Below, piece after piece: positions 17,519-27,678 of a stretch of 64,000 bases of DNA. The DNA lies in assembly GCF_003129465.1 (NCBI RefSeq), contig NZ_QFFF01000001.1, positions 310,001 to 374,000 of the forward strand, in the 5' to 3' direction. The first letter of the stretch is position 1, and the number at the start of each line of letters is the position of its first letter. The DNA is from Sphingosinicella humi. GTDB taxonomy: Bacteria; Pseudomonadota; Alphaproteobacteria; Sphingomonadales; Sphingomonadaceae. A program made the position numbers and the translations under genes. The notes beneath the pieces were generated by a model. The model worked only from the letters and a program-made list of their open reading frames with translations. It had not been told where the DNA came from and made no database searches.

Positions 17519-18367
17519 ATGACCCACATTCAACGCTTCGCCGCCATCGACTGGTCGGGCGCCAAGGGGCGTCGGCACAAGGGCATTGCCGTTGCCGTCT
17601 GCGAGGACGGTGACGCCGCGCCGCGGCTAATCGAGCGGAATAGTCCCTGGTCGCGGACGCACGTGCTGGAATGGCTGATGGAAACGGCGGAGGAAGCCCC
17701 GACCCTCTACGGCTTCGATTTCAGCTACGCCCCGCCGATCATTGAGCGCGGCGCCTATCTGCCGGGCGACACGGCGCCGGAGGAAGCCAAGGCTTTCTGG
17801 GCCTATGTCGACAGCCTTTGCGAGGACGAGGATCTCGGCGCCGCCAGCTTCCTCGAGCAGCATCATCGACGCCATTTCTATTTCGGCGCCGCCGACGGAG
17901 TGAAGGCCGACTTCCTCCACCACCGCGTCTGCGAACACGCCTTCAACGCGGGCGGCGGCGGCAAGGCCTCAACCCTCTACGACGCCATCGGAGCCGCGCA
18001 GGTGGCCAAGGCCAGCTTCGCCGGCATGCGCCTCCTCCACCGCCTGGAAGGACGAGTCCCGATCTGGCCCATGGACCCCTTCCCCGCCTCGGGCAGTCTC
18101 GTCGTCGAAATCTACACCCGCGTCTTCATCCGCCTCGCCGGGCTCAGCGGCCGCAAGGTCCGCAGCCTTGATGCGCTGAACCAGGCGCTGACCGCCCTCG
18201 GCAGCCGCCCTGCGGCGCTGGCCCATGACCCCAACGACCATGAAACCGATGTGTTGATCGCCGCCGCCGGCCTTCGCCGTATCGCCGGCGATGCCGCCTA
18301 CTGGAACCCGCCTGCCCTCACCCCCAATATAGCGCGAACCGAGGGCTGGACCTTCGGCGTCTTGTAA
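17519..18367 (+). CDS. Hypothetical protein with RNase H-like (DUF429-type) character
   Basis: The 282-residue soluble protein opens with RFAAIDWSGAKG, an acidic strand-turn like the first catalytic strand of RNase H-fold proteins. A second acidic position lies in YGFDFSYAPP near residue 66, and NDHETDVLIAAAGL near 240 resembles the DExDAxxAA end of DUF429 proteins. No catalytic role has been established for this type as far as I know. It is probably expressed alone: the REP-like palindrome lies immediately upstream and a tRNA gene immediately downstream. Confidence 0.6.
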   Translation: MTHIQRFAAIDWSGAKGRRHKGIAVAVCEDGDAAPRLIERNSPWSRTHVLEWLMETAEEAPTLYGFDFSYAPPIIERGAYLPGDTAPEEAKAFWAYVDSLCEDEDLGAASFLEQHHRRHFYFGAADGVKADFLHHRVCEHAFNAGGGGKASTLYDAIGAAQVAKASFAGMRLLHRLEGRVPIWPMDPFPASGSLVVEIYTRVFIRLAGLSGRKVRSLDALNQALTALGSRPAALAHDPNDHETDVLIAAAGLRRIAGDAAYWNPPALTPNIARTEGWTFGVL

Positions 18368-18383
18368 AGCATGGAAAGGCCAA

Positions 18384-18459
18384 GCCGCGTTAGCTCAGCT
18401 GGTAGAGCAACCGCCTTGTAAGCGGTAGGTCGTCCGTTCGAGTCGGACACGCGGCACCA
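18384..18459 (+). tRNA. tRNA-Thr (anticodon TGT)
   Basis: A full cloverleaf can be drawn. The acceptor GCCGCGT (18384-18390) pairs with ACGCGGC (18449-18455), the D arm is GCTC/GAGC, and the anticodon stem ACCGC/GCGGT holds loop CTTGTAA with anticodon TGT at 18417-18419. The T arm is GTCCG/CGGAC with TTCGAGT. The discriminator is A, and CCA is encoded (18457-18459). It reads ACA and, by wobble, other threonine codons. Confidence 0.97.
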
Positions 18460-18524
18460 TCCTCGATCCCTCCGGCAGCACACTCAGCTGAGGCCGGCCA
18501 TCGTTCTACCGATTGGCGCCAGGA

Positions 18525-18575
18525 GAATTTTCTTCTATTTCCTTTGATTCTAGGGTGCGGGCTAGAAGAATTTTC
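18525..18575. promoter_or_regulatory. Paired GAATTTTC elements, candidate Lrp-type operator
   Basis: GAATTTTC occurs at 18525-18532 and again at 18568-18575. The first is flanked right by TTCT and the second left by AGAA, so both are halves of one palindromic consensus AGAAGAATTTTCTTCT. They are 43 bp apart, about four helical turns, and the second ends just before the Lrp-type start codon. AT-rich palindromes repeated in phase are typical of Lrp/AsnC autoregulation. This is inferred from pattern only. Confidence 0.5.
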
Positions 18576-18579
18576 CAAT

Positions 18580-19053
18580 ATGAAGCCAAAGTCGAAGCTG
18601 GATCGCACCGATCTCAAGATCCTCGCCATCCTTCAGCAGGATGCGTCGCTGTCGGTGGCGGAGGTAGCAAGCCGCGTGAACCTGTCGCAGACGCCCTGCT
18701 GGCGCCGCATCCAGCGGCTCGAGGAAAGCGGCGTCATCGAACGGCGGGTGGCGATCGTCGATCCGGACGCGATCGGCGTCGGCCTCTCCATCTTCGTGTC
18801 GATCGAAACCGGCGACCACTCCGCCGAGTGGCTGTCCCGCTTCGCCGAGACGGTCTCGGCCCTGACGCAGGTGATGGAGGTGTACCGCATGGCCGGCGAG
18901 GTCGATTACATGCTGCGCATCGCCGTTCCGAACATGGCCGCTTATGACGATTTCTACCGCACGCTGATCGAGCGCGTCCCGCTGAAAAACGTCACCTCCC
19001 ATTTCGCGATGGAACGGGTGAAGAGCACGACCGCCTATCCCCTGCCCCTGTAG
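18580..19053 (+). CDS. Lrp/AsnC family transcriptional regulator
   Basis: The 157-residue protein shows the family's plan. An N-terminal winged helix (LDRTDLKILAILQQDASLS, with recognition helix LSQTPCWRRIQRLEESGVI) is followed by a linker strand and a C-terminal RAM/ligand-binding domain (VMEVYRMAGEVDYMLRI). Such proteins form octamers that wrap DNA and sense amino acids. The start at 18580 gives the standard length; an in-frame ATG at 18544 lies inside the candidate operator. The C-terminus resembles Lrp-like regulators rather than AsnC. No amino-acid gene is adjacent, so its targets are unknown. It is likely autoregulated through the paired upstream palindromes. Confidence 0.9.
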   Translation: MKPKSKLDRTDLKILAILQQDASLSVAEVASRVNLSQTPCWRRIQRLEESGVIERRVAIVDPDAIGVGLSIFVSIETGDHSAEWLSRFAETVSALTQVMEVYRMAGEVDYMLRIAVPNMAAYDDFYRTLIERVPLKNVTSHFAMERVKSTTAYPLPL

Positions 19054-19064
19054 CGCCGACCTTT

Positions 19065-19415
19065 TCACTGGCTGGGGCGCGTCCAAATCCAGCGTCCGCC
19101 TACTAGGGCGACGAGCAGCGGGATCAGGGACCATGGCAAGGCCAGCAGCATGAGCCCCAACAGGGCGCTAAGTGCAAAGGCGAACAGGGCGGCGCGCTTT
19201 CCTGCCGGGCTGATGGCGCCGCGGCTCCGCCAGGCCTGGATGTGAGGACCGAAGCGTCGATGCCCGACCAGCCATGTCTCCAGCCTCGGGCTACTGCGCG
19301 CGAAGCAGAACGCCGCCAGGATCACGAACGGCACGGTGGGCAGCAGCGGGACAAACGCTCCCACCAGACCCAGCAGGAGCGAGATCGCTCCACCTGCAAG
19401 ATAGGCCAGCCTCAT
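19065..19415 (-). CDS. DUF454 (YbaN-like) small inner-membrane protein
   Basis: The start at 19415 gives 116 residues, the family's size. An N-terminal membrane hairpin contains GLVGAFVPLLPTVPFVILAA, the signature of DUF454, and FARSSPRLETWL follows. The C-terminal half holds a second hydrophobic pair. The function of YbaN-like proteins is unknown. It converges with the Lrp-type gene, leaving only 11 bases between stops. A decayed, internally deleted copy of this gene with its upstream DNA lies at 54581-54739. Confidence 0.85.
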   Translation of the reverse strand: MRLAYLAGGAISLLLGLVGAFVPLLPTVPFVILAAFCFARSSPRLETWLVGHRRFGPHIQAWRSRGAISPAGKRAALFAFALSALLGLMLLALPWSLIPLLVALVGGRWIWTRPSQ

Positions 19416-19522
19416 CACTGCCTTGGTCCTAGCAGCGTCGCGGCCAGCGAGGAATTGTGGCCAGCAACGCAGCGCAAGTGAAGCCGAAGGATAGCCGGTA
19501 AAGTGCGGGTGAAGGCTCGCGC

Positions 19523-20281
19523 CTAGCGCGGCCTTGTGCATGAGGTGCGGGCGGGGTCTACGATGTGCACTCCGTCAGGTCCGCGATTGTCGTCGATGTC
19601 GAAGTAGACGGCGGGTTCGCCCGACCTGTCGCGCTCCAGGCGGCCACGCGCGCCTGCGAAGGCGCCACTCGTCAACCTGATGCTGTCGCCTTCGCGGAGG
19701 AACCGGCCACTGGCCTTGTTGGTCTTGTAGCTTCCGTCCGACGCAAGGGTGAGCGTCACCATGTTCGAAATGCGCAGTTCGTAGTTGGGGAGGTCCCCGG
19801 CCACGTTTCCTCCCATGCGCTCCATCCAGGCGCAGCTGAGCTTCGCGGTCGGAAGGATGCCCGCCGTCGCTGGCGCCGCCTCGCCCGACGCTCCGAAGGC
19901 GAGACTGCCCTTGATCGTCCCCACCTTGCTGTCGCCCGCGACGAACCCGCCCAGGCGCCCCTCGATGCTGGTCGTGGTGCATGGCCCTCCGATCTCGACC
20001 CGGTTTCGGCCTTGCTCGAACTTGAAGTAGCATTTGCCATTCTCAAGATATGACGCGCTCTTCGTCAGCGGGCCCTCGACAACCGCATCGCCGATGACGG
20101 CGCGGCCGCTGCCCTCGAAATTCCCATCCCTTAGCACGGCTTCGACAGCCCAATTGCCCGTGTTGCCGTCACTGTCCGACAGGCTGCCTTCGCCCAGCAT
20201 CGGCCCGGCATTGGGGCCCACGGGACCGGCGGCCGTTAGCGGGGCCGCGACCAGGCCGAAGATGAGCAAGCCATATTTCAT
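19523..20281 (-). CDS. Secreted hypothetical protein
   Basis: The 252-residue product starts with a cleavable signal peptide (KYGLLIFGLVAAPLTAAG), so it is probably periplasmic. A glycine-rich beta-structured region follows, with two cysteines near 83 and 100, a further one in SCAWMERMGG near 150 and one near the end. The C-terminal half (LASDGSYKTNKASGRFLREGDSIRLTSG) looks like a lipocalin-like or SH3-like beta sheet, as in proteins that judge a 'fraction of solvent-exposed strands' in small secreted folds. I do not recognise a family. It is monocistronic, with about 110 bp free on each side or less. Confidence 0.6.
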   Translation of the reverse strand: MKYGLLIFGLVAAPLTAAGPVGPNAGPMLGEGSLSDSDGNTGNWAVEAVLRDGNFEGSGRAVIGDAVVEGPLTKSASYLENGKCYFKFEQGRNRVEIGGPCTTTSIEGRLGGFVAGDSKVGTIKGSLAFGASGEAAPATAGILPTAKLSCAWMERMGGNVAGDLPNYELRISNMVTLTLASDGSYKTNKASGRFLREGDSIRLTSGAFAGARGRLERDRSGEPAVYFDIDDNRGPDGVHIVDPARTSCTRPR

Positions 20282-20390
20282 CGATTACCCCCGTTTATGA
20301 GAGGAGCCTCTGCTTCGCCCCTCCCCATCCCATGGCTTCTATAACCATTGTAAGAGGCTGGCACAGCACAAGAAAAGCAGGGGGCGACGA

Positions 20391-20924
20391 TCAGCCGGCC
20401 AGGTCCTTGCTGACGAGGACGAGGCTGGCATCTCCCGGATAGGCTTCGGCCCGGAATCCCATGTCGGCCTCCACTGCAAGCGCCTGCCGATTTTCGCGAC
20501 TTTCGACCGATTCGATCCGCTTGATCCCGCGCGCCTGTGCGGTTCGGGCGAGATGGTCGAGCAAGGCCCAGCCGATCCCCATGTCCTTGTAATCAGCGCG
20601 AAGTGAGATGGCGACTTCCGCGCGCTGAAGGTTCGGATCGGGCGCGAGCATCGCGGTCCCGATCAGCGTCTCATCATCGAAGGCGAGGAAATTCTCGCTC
20701 CCCTCGTGATCGACCGAGACCAGTTGCTCGAGCATGGCGTCGCTCACCTTCGCGACGCTCGAAAGAAAGCGGAAGCGCCGGTCGTCGGGCGACACATGCG
20801 TGAAGAATTCGGCGAGGAGCGGCTCGTCCTCCGGCGTCGCGGGCCGGACGCGGAACTTGAAGTTCTTCCACGTGGTCAGGCTCGTCTCGCCGGCTTGGGG
20901 CGTGAGGGATGAACTGTCGACCAT
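20391..20924 (-). CDS. GNAT family N-acetyltransferase
   Basis: The 177-residue protein has the GNAT core. An opening beta strand (FRVRPATPEDEPLLAEFF) is followed by SPDDRRFRFLS, a central sheet (AEVAISLRADYKDMGIGWALL) carrying the acetyl-CoA loop in the variant form DYKDMGIG, and a last helix/strand. The first part resembles the acetyltransferase domain of Pat/AcuA-type protein lysine acetyltransferases, which control acyl-CoA synthetases. It is divergent from an acetyl-CoA hydrolase/CoA-transferase gene 94 bp away, so a link to acetyl-CoA metabolism is possible but inferred. A good ribosome site (AGGAAGGG) precedes the start. Confidence 0.85.
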   Translation of the reverse strand: MVDSSSLTPQAGETSLTTWKNFKFRVRPATPEDEPLLAEFFTHVSPDDRRFRFLSSVAKVSDAMLEQLVSVDHEGSENFLAFDDETLIGTAMLAPDPNLQRAEVAISLRADYKDMGIGWALLDHLARTAQARGIKRIESVESRENRQALAVEADMGFRAEAYPGDASLVLVSKDLAG

Positions 20925-20940
20925 GAACCACCCTTCCTGA

Positions 20941-22530
<1,590 letters not shown>

Positions 22531-22562
22531 AGACCGCGGCGGCGCTTATCCGGATCCGGCGT

Positions 22563-23954
22563 CTATATGGCCCTCGAATGCCGGGCGGGGGCCTGTCCGA
22601 GATATTGATCGAAGGTGGCGGCGAGGACCCGCACAAGGGGTCGGGCCTCGTCGGCGATAGCGATGACATTGTCGCGGCGATGGGCGATGTCGTCAGCGAT
22701 CAGCGCCTCGAGGCCGTCCGCGCTTCGCGCTAGCCGGTCGGGGTCGGCATCGAAACGGGCGCAGACCGCATCGAGGTCGACGCGGTAATCGCACATGATC
22801 CGCTCGATCACCGCGGCGCGCAGCCGATCCTCGGGCGCGAAGGCGCGGCCTTTGCTCACCGCCGGCGTGCCTTCGGCGATGCGGCGCTGATAATCGCCGA
22901 TGAGCACCGCGTTCTGGACATAGCCCTGCGGCAGCCGGCCGATCGAGGAAGCGCCGAAGCCTATCAACGTGTCGCAGTCGTCGGTGGTGTAGCCCTGGAA
23001 ATTGCGATGGAGGGCCCCGCGCGCGGATGCGAGGGCGAGGCTGTCGTCCGGGCGGGCGAAATGGTCGAGGCCGATGCGGACATAGCCGGCATCGACGAGC
23101 GCGGCCGCGATCGCCTCCGCCTGGGCGTGGCGGGCGGCGCCGTCCGGCAGGGCGGCCTCCTCGATCTTGCGCTGGTGGAGCTTGAAGCTCGGCACATGGG
23201 CGTAGCCGAAGACGGCGAACCGGTCCGGCGCCAGCGAGACCGCCTGCTCCACGGTCTCAAGACAAGATGCGACGCTCTGGTGAGGAAGGCCGTAGATGAG
23301 GTCGAAATTGACCGCTCCGATGCCCGCCGCCCGCAGCCCCCGGGTCGCGACCGCCGTCTGCTCCCACGTCTGGACGCGGTTGATCGCGCGCTGGACGACG
23401 GGATCGAAGCTCTGGACGCCCAGGCTGGCGCGGGTGACCCCGCCCTTCGCTAGCGCCTCGACCATCTCGGGCTCGAGCGTGCGAGGATCGATCTCGATCG
23501 CCACCTCGCTGTCCGGCCCAATTCCGAAGCGGCTCCGCAGCGCGTCCATCAGCGCCACGAATTGTTCCGGCTTCATCAACGTCGGCGTGCCGCCGCCGAA
23601 ATGGATGTGCCGGGCCGGGAGCTTCCCGGAGATGGCGTCGGCAACCAGGTCGATTTCGCGGTGCAGCGCGTCGAGGTAGCGCGCGATCGGCTCGTCGCGG
23701 GCAGTGATGGTTGTGTGACACCCGCAATACCAGCACATCGACCGGCAGAAGGGCACGTGAAGATAGAGCGAAACGGCCGTATCCGCGGATAACCCCGCCA
23801 GCCACTCGCCGTAGCGGTCCGCGTTCACGTCGGCGCCGAAATGCGGCGCGGTCGGGTAACTGGTGTAGCGGGGCAGCGGCCGGTCGGCGTAGCGCGCCAG
23901 TATCTCTGGCCTCACGACGGCCTCCTTCAACAATTCGGCTGGCGTGTTTCGCAC
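22563..23954 (-). CDS. hemN: Oxygen-independent coproporphyrinogen III oxidase HemN
   Basis: This 463-residue radical-SAM enzyme makes protoporphyrinogen IX from coproporphyrinogen III without O2, supplying haem during low-oxygen growth. The signature CRSMCWYCGCH (CxxxCxxC) binds the SAM cluster and is preceded by SLYLHVPF. RYTSYPTAPHF near residue 29 and HFGGGTPT are further HemN motifs, and the length matches. It is divergent from ccoN, and a perfect FNR box (24080-24093) lies about 130 bases upstream, so anaerobic induction together with the cbb3 oxidase is likely. HemN, rather than HemW, is supported by the N-terminal YTSYPTAPHF segment. Confidence 0.93.
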   Translation of the reverse strand: MRNTPAELLKEAVVRPEILARYADRPLPRYTSYPTAPHFGADVNADRYGEWLAGLSADTAVSLYLHVPFCRSMCWYCGCHTTITARDEPIARYLDALHREIDLVADAISGKLPARHIHFGGGTPTLMKPEQFVALMDALRSRFGIGPDSEVAIEIDPRTLEPEMVEALAKGGVTRASLGVQSFDPVVQRAINRVQTWEQTAVATRGLRAAGIGAVNFDLIYGLPHQSVASCLETVEQAVSLAPDRFAVFGYAHVPSFKLHQRKIEEAALPDGAARHAQAEAIAAALVDAGYVRIGLDHFARPDDSLALASARGALHRNFQGYTTDDCDTLIGFGASSIGRLPQGYVQNAVLIGDYQRRIAEGTPAVSKGRAFAPEDRLRAAVIERIMCDYRVDLDAVCARFDADPDRLARSADGLEALIADDIAHRRDNVIAIADEARPLVRVLAATFDQYLGQAPARHSRAI

Positions 23955-24079
23955 GCGTGGCGTCCGAATGCGCCTCCGGGATTGTCCTTAGGTGGAAGTC
24001 CTGAATTTCGCTTTTCTGTCAGAAATCTAATCGCCCGGCGAAGGAGCGGCCATCCGCAAGGGGCGCCGCCGACACATTT

Positions 24080-24093
24080 TTGATCTGGATCAA
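24080..24093. promoter_or_regulatory. FNR box between hemN and ccoN
   Basis: TTGATCTGGATCAA is a perfect match to the FNR/FnrL palindrome TTGAT-N4-ATCAA. Its centre is 63 bp before the ccoN start codon, suited to a class II activated promoter, and 132 bp before hemN. The likely ligand is the FnrL-type protein encoded at 61389-62114. Confidence 0.9.
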
Positions 24094-24149
24094 AGAAGGG
24101 TCCCGGCCGCCCCGTCAGGGCGGCGCGACGAGCGACGGCAGGGAGCACG

Positions 24150-25862
24150 ATGGACACTCTGATATTCAAGGGCGGCGGTTGGCTGCTCGCTGCGCTGCTG
24201 GCGCTGATGGCGGCCGTCGTGGCGGCCGATTTCGGCTTTGCGGTGCACATGGGCATCGTCGCGCTGGCGGCGCTCGCGGCCATGGCCGCAACCTTGGGGC
24301 GCGCCGACTATGGCGCCTTCTCGCTCGGCCTGCCAGGCGCGCGGCCGGACGAAAGCCGCTACGACGACGATCCCGTCCGCTGGGGCGTCGCGGCGACGGT
24401 CGGCTGGTGCATCGTCGGTCTCGCCGCCGGCCTGTTCATCGCCCTCCAGCTCGCCTTCCCCGTTCTCAATCTCGGCAGCGAGTTCACCAGCTTCGGTCGC
24501 CTGAGGCCGCTTCATACCTCGGGCGTCATCTTTGCCTTCGGCGGCAATATCCTGATCGCGTCGAGCTTCTACGTCGTCCAGCGTACCTGCCGGACGCGGC
24601 TCGCCTTTCCCGGCCTCGCCCGCTTCGTCTTCTGGGGCTACCAGCTTTTCATCGTGCTCGCCGCCACCGGCTATATGCTCGGCATCACCGGCGCGCGCGA
24701 ATATGCCGAGCCCGAATGGTATGTGGACCTGTGGCTGACCATCGTCTGGGTCGCCTATCTCGTCGTCTTCGTCGGCACGCTCGCCAAGCGCAACGAGCCG
24801 CACATCTACGTCGCCAACTGGTTCTACCTCAGTTTCATCATCACGATCGCGCTGCTGCACGTGGTGAACAACCTCGCCATCCCGGTCTCGCTGGTGGGCT
24901 CCAAATCCTACTCCGCCTTTGCCGGGGTGCAGGATGCGCTGACCCAATGGTGGTACGGGCATAACGCGGTCGCCTTCTTCCTGACCGTGCCCTTCCTCGC
25001 CATGATGTATTATTTCGTGCCGAAGGAGGCCGAGCGGCCGGTCTACAGCTACCGGCTCTCGATCATCCACTTCTGGTCCCTGATCTTCCTCTACATCTGG
25101 GCGGGGCCGCACCACCTCCACTACACGGCGCTGCCCGACTGGGCGCAGACGCTGGGCATGGTCTTCTCGATCATGCTGTGGATGCCGAGCTGGGGCGGCA
25201 TGATCAACGGCCTCATGACCTTGAACGGCGCGTGGGACAAGATCCGCACCGATCCCATCATCCGCATGATGGTCATGGCGCTCGCCTTCTACGGCATGGC
25301 GACCTTCGAAGGCCCGATGCTGTCGATCAAGGCGGTGAACTCGCTCTCGCACTATACCGACTGGACGATCGGCCACGTTCACGCCGGCGCCTTGGGCTGG
25401 AACGGCATGATCAGCTTCGCGGCCGTCTACTACCTGGCGCCGCGTCTCTGGGGCCGGGAGCGGCTCTATTCACTGCGCATGGTCAACTGGCACTTCTGGT
25501 GCGCGACCCTGGGCATCGTCCTCTACGCCGCCGCCATGTGGGTCGCGGGCGTCATGCAGGGTCTGATGTGGCGCGAATATGGGGCGGACGGCTACCTCGT
25601 CTATTCCTTCGTCGAGGTCGTCGCGGCGATGTTCCCGATGTATCTGATCCGCGCCGCCGGCGGCGCCCTCTACCTCGCCGGCGCCGTGCTGATGGTCTGG
25701 AACGTCTGGATGACGATCAAGGGCAGGCAGCGCCAGGAACAGGGGCTGAGCGTCGCCGCGCACAATCCGGACGCCGACCGCCCGCTCCCGCCGCGGCGCA
25801 GGACACCGGCGCACGCTCTCCCCGCAAACGATCCCGACGCCGCCCAGGTCGCGGCCGAATAG
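24150..25862 (+). CDS. ccoN: cbb3-type cytochrome c oxidase subunit I
   Basis: This is the 570-residue catalytic subunit of the high-affinity terminal oxidase. It is a 12+ helix membrane protein with the haem and CuB histidines visible: [12 protein letters not shown] (low-spin haem His), [11 protein letters not shown] (CuB His), GPHHLHYT (CuB His pair) and [13 protein letters not shown] (haem ligands). A longer than usual N-terminus adds two helices before the core at about residue 75. It reduces O2 to water and pumps protons at very low oxygen. It is first in ccoNOQP-GHIS and preceded by a perfect FNR box. The C-terminal tail is proline-rich. Confidence 0.96.
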   Translation: MDTLIFKGGGWLLAALLALMAAVVAADFGFAVHMGIVALAALAAMAATLGRADYGAFSLGLPGARPDESRYDDDPVRWGVAATVGWCIVGLAAGLFIALQLAFPVLNLGSEFTSFGRLRPLHTSGVIFAFGGNILIASSFYVVQRTCRTRLAFPGLARFVFWGYQLFIVLAATGYMLGITGAREYAEPEWYVDLWLTIVWVAYLVVFVGTLAKRNEPHIYVANWFYLSFIITIALLHVVNNLAIPVSLVGSKSYSAFAGVQDALTQWWYGHNAVAFFLTVPFLAMMYYFVPKEAERPVYSYRLSIIHFWSLIFLYIWAGPHHLHYTALPDWAQTLGMVFSIMLWMPSWGGMINGLMTLNGAWDKIRTDPIIRMMVMALAFYGMATFEGPMLSIKAVNSLSHYTDWTIGHVHAGALGWNGMISFAAVYYLAPRLWGRERLYSLRMVNWHFWCATLGIVLYAAAMWVAGVMQGLMWREYGADGYLVYSFVEVVAAMFPMYLIRAAGGALYLAGAVLMVWNVWMTIKGRQRQEQGLSVAAHNPDADRPLPPRRRTPAHALPANDPDAAQVAAE

Positions 25863-25872
25863 GACCCTTCGA

Positions 25873-26607
25873 ATGGCAAGCAAGTTCCTCGACCACGGCA
25901 AGATTGAGCGCAATGTCACGGTGCTCGCCGTCCTCTCCTTCATCGCGGTGGCGATCGGCGGCATCGTCGAGATCGCCCCGCTCTTCTGGATCGACTCCAC
26001 GGTCGAGAAGGTGGAGGGCGTACGGCCCTACACGCCGCTCGAGCTCGCCGGGCGCAACATCTACATCCGCGAGGGCTGCTACAGCTGCCATAGCCAGATG
26101 ATCCGCCCGTTCCGCGACGAGGTGGAGCGCTACGGCCACTACAGCCTCGCCGCCGAGAGCATGTACGACCACCCCTTCCAGTGGGGCTCGAAGCGCACCG
26201 GGCCGGACCTCGCCCGTGTCGGCGGCCGCTATTCGGACGAATGGCACGTCCAGCACATGAAGGATCCGCGCGCGGTCGTGCCGGAATCGGTGATGCCGGC
26301 CTATGCCTTCCTGGCCGATCGCGATCTCGACCAGGGCGACATGCGCGAGCATCTGATCGCGCAGAAACGCGTCGGCGTGCCCTACAGCAAGGAAGCGATC
26401 GAGGCGGCGAACGAGGATCTGAGGGCGCAGGCGACGCCCGACGCCGACACCGAAGGCCTCGCGTCCCGCTATCCGAAGGTCCAGTTCCGCGACTTCGACG
26501 GCAATCCATCGCGCCTCACCGAGATGGACGCGCTGGTCGCCTACCTCCAGATGCTCGGCACGCTCGTCGATTTCGAGGCCGCCGCTCCGCAGGAGGAGCC
26601 GCGATGA
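25873..26607 (+). CDS. ccoO: cbb3 oxidase monohaem cytochrome c subunit II
   Basis: The 244-residue protein has one N-terminal membrane anchor ([18 protein letters not shown]) and a periplasmic cytochrome c domain with CYSCH near residue 65, followed by the CcoO-typical SQMIRPF and the haem methionine in [11 protein letters not shown]. It passes electrons from CcoP to CcoN. It starts 10 bases after ccoN, and its stop overlaps the ccoQ start (ATGA), showing tight coupling. Confidence 0.96.
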   Translation: MASKFLDHGKIERNVTVLAVLSFIAVAIGGIVEIAPLFWIDSTVEKVEGVRPYTPLELAGRNIYIREGCYSCHSQMIRPFRDEVERYGHYSLAAESMYDHPFQWGSKRTGPDLARVGGRYSDEWHVQHMKDPRAVVPESVMPAYAFLADRDLDQGDMREHLIAQKRVGVPYSKEAIEAANEDLRAQATPDADTEGLASRYPKVQFRDFDGNPSRLTEMDALVAYLQMLGTLVDFEAAAPQEEPR

Positions 26608-26765
26608 CCTACGACGCCTTCCGGCATTTCGCCGACAGCTGGGGCCTCCTCTTCATGGCGCTTTGCTACCTCGCCTTCGTCGGCTGGGCGCTGCTGCCCC
26701 GCAACCGCGAGCGCTCGGACGCCGCCGCGCGGATGATCTTCGACAAGGACAATCAAGATGGCTGA
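26604..26765 (+). CDS. ccoQ: cbb3 oxidase small subunit CcoQ
   Basis: This 53-residue protein has a single membrane helix ([20 protein letters not shown]) followed by [14 protein letters not shown], which closely follows CcoQ/FixQ. The subunit stabilises the cbb3 complex. The start overlaps the end of ccoO by 4 bases, and the end overlaps the ccoP start. Confidence 0.9.
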   Translation: MTYDAFRHFADSWGLLFMALCYLAFVGWALLPRNRERSDAAARMIFDKDNQDG

Positions 26766-27678
26766 GAAGCGGGTCGACGAGCCCACCGGCACCGAGACGA
26801 TGGGCCATGAGTGGGACGGCATCGAGGAGCTGAACACGCCGCTGCCGCGCTGGTGGCTGTGGGCCTTCTACGCCTCGATCGCCTGGGCGGCCGTCTATGT
26901 CGTCCTCTATCCCGCCTGGCCCCTCATCGACCGCGCCACCGCCGGCGCTCTCGGCTGGACCAGCACCGGTCAGCTCGAGCAGGAGCTGGCGAAGGAGCAG
27001 GCGCGCAAGGCGCCGCTGCTCAGCGCCATCGCCGCGACGCCGATCGAGCGCCTTGCCGACGATCCGCGGCTGATGCAGGCGGCGATCGAGGGCGGCCGCT
27101 CCGCCTTCAAGGTGTCCTGCGTCCAGTGCCACGGCTCGGGCGCGGCGGGCTCCAAGGGCTATCCCAACCTCAACGACGACGATTGGCTGTGGGGCGGCGA
27201 CATCGCCTCCATCCACTTCACCATCGAGCACGGCATTCGCCAGCCCGATCATGACGAGACCCGGATGTCGCAGATGCCGGCGTTCGGCGGCATGCTCTCG
27301 CCCGACCAGATCGCCGACCTCACCGCGCATGTCCGCACCATTTCGGGCCAGCAGAAGGCGGACGTGGCGGCAGCGCGCGGCGCGGAGCTGTTCGCGCAGA
27401 ATTGCGCCGCCTGCCACGGCCCCGGCGGGAAGGGCGACCGCGGCCTCGGCGCGCCCAATCTCACCGACGCGATCTGGCTCTATGGCGGCGATGCCGAGAC
27501 GATCGGGCAGACGATCGCCAACAGCCGCTACGGCGTGATGCCGCGCTGGTCGGGTCGCCTCGATCCGGTGACGATCAAGATGCTCGCCGCCTACGTCCAC
27601 TCGCTGGGTGGCGGCGAGGCGATGCCGAAGTCTCAAATGGCCGAGGCGGAAGGGACAAAGGCCGATGGTCAGCCCTGA
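26758..27678 (+). CDS. ccoP: cbb3 oxidase dihaem cytochrome c subunit III
   Basis: The 306-residue protein has a cytosolic N-terminus with the CcoP motif HEWDGIEELNTPLPRWW, two hydrophobic segments, then two c-type haem domains: CVQCH near residue 122 and CAACH near residue 218. Distal methionines are expected in MPAFGGML and MPRWSG. It accepts electrons from soluble cytochrome c or the bc1 complex. The length and order are standard. Confidence 0.95.
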   Translation: MAEKRVDEPTGTETMGHEWDGIEELNTPLPRWWLWAFYASIAWAAVYVVLYPAWPLIDRATAGALGWTSTGQLEQELAKEQARKAPLLSAIAATPIERLADDPRLMQAAIEGGRSAFKVSCVQCHGSGAAGSKGYPNLNDDDWLWGGDIASIHFTIEHGIRQPDHDETRMSQMPAFGGMLSPDQIADLTAHVRTISGQQKADVAAARGAELFAQNCAACHGPGGKGDRGLGAPNLTDAIWLYGGDAETIGQTIANSRYGVMPRWSGRLDPVTIKMLAAYVHSLGGGEAMPKSQMAEAEGTKADGQP

